The notes below the pieces were generated by a model that made no database searches, was not told the DNA's origin, and saw only the letters and a list, made by a program, of their open reading frames with translations. Position numbers and translations under genes: made by a program. From assembly GCA_016763045.1 (NCBI GenBank), contig JAESUN010000420.1, forward strand, positions 1-7,278: 7,278 nt of DNA, in the 5' to 3' direction. Origin of the DNA: Opitutaceae bacterium. Lineage in GTDB: Bacteria > Verrucomicrobiota > Verrucomicrobiia > Opitutales > Opitutaceae. Shown piece by piece: positions 7,058 through 7,278 of this stretch; positions within the stretch are counted from its first letter, which is position 1; every line of letters starts with the position of its first letter.

Positions 7058-7278
7058 TTATGGTCCAGATGAAGCGGCTTCGAGGTAGATATATTTGTAT
7101 GGGTGGCTATCCAGGTTTGTGGGATAATGCCCTTTGACACTTGGATGGAGGAGATAAGGCTTGGTGTAAAAGTAAATGGGAATGATCGGCAGTTCATTTA
7201 TAAGAATTTCCTCCATTTTTTGATAGGTTTCATAGCGTTCTGCCTGATTATTCTGGGCGAGTGCTTCTTCCAGTAACG
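7058..7278 (-). CDS. oppA: Oligopeptide-binding protein OppA-like, C-terminal fragment only
   Basis: Reading the minus strand from the window edge to the TAA at 7058-7060 gives the last 72 residues of a protein whose start lies outside the window. They include RYETYQKMEEILINELPIIPIYFYTKPYLLHPSVKGHYPTNLDSHPYKYIYLE. The order 'alternating helix, ELPIIPIYFY, then a variable loop and HPYKYIYLE end' is the usual C-terminus of periplasmic peptide-binding proteins of SBP family 5 (OppA, DppA, MppA). Adjacency to oppB and oppC on the same strand supports a role as the substrate-binding subunit. The exact ligand class cannot be told from this end. The 61-base gap to oppB has no evident terminator. Confidence 0.85.
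   Translation of the reverse strand, partial: LLEEALAQNNQAERYETYQKMEEILINELPIIPIYFYTKPYLLHPSVKGHYPTNLDSHPYKYIYLEAASSGP

Noticed and set aside
7012..7197. Minus-strand open frame of 61 codons overlapping the end of the OppA-like gene
   Set aside because: A different frame of the same strand reads through from the window edge with a clear SBP family 5 C-terminus, so this frame is a shadow.

Overview
The window looks like chromosomal DNA of a Gram-negative bacterium with an outer membrane: it carries a TonB-dependent receptor with a C-terminal aromatic residue and an MsbA-type exporter. The style of the receptor (short degenerate plug with a DPQTGH motif), the moderate base composition and the absence of Shine-Dalgarno motifs suggest the PVC group, possibly Verrucomicrobiota (Opitutae-like). 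This taxonomic call is an inference from recalled sequence style, not a search result.

Layout from left to right. Positions 1-1280 (minus) hold most of trkA, the NAD-binding regulatory subunit of a Trk/Ktr potassium uptake system, cut at its C-terminus by the window edge. A divergent intergenic region (1281-1443) follows, holding short repeats and a weak Fur-like motif. Positions 1444-3312 (plus) encode a 622-residue TonB-dependent outer-membrane receptor of unknown substrate. It converges on an MsbA-like ABC exporter (3340-5067, minus), and a long stem-loop spans the junction. To the right, in one minus-strand series transcribed toward the exporter, lie the last 72 residues of an OppA-like substrate-binding protein (7058-7278), oppB (6076-6996) and oppC (5146-6057).

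The oppABC genes form a typical oligopeptide importer: periplasmic binding protein plus two membrane permeases. The two ATPase subunits (OppD, OppF) are not downstream of oppC, where the exporter gene sits instead, so they must lie upstream of oppA or elsewhere. The TonB receptor would act at the outer membrane, while Opp, MsbA and the TrkA partner channel act at the inner membrane. The window is therefore envelope transport and ion homeostasis, and most of it is ordinary. I found no mobile element, CRISPR array, RNA gene or clearly new multi-gene system. The points most worth a second look are the unusual receptor plug, the stem-loop whose loop holds the exporter's stop codon, the oppABC-without-DF arrangement, and the regulatory-looking repeats between trkA and the receptor.
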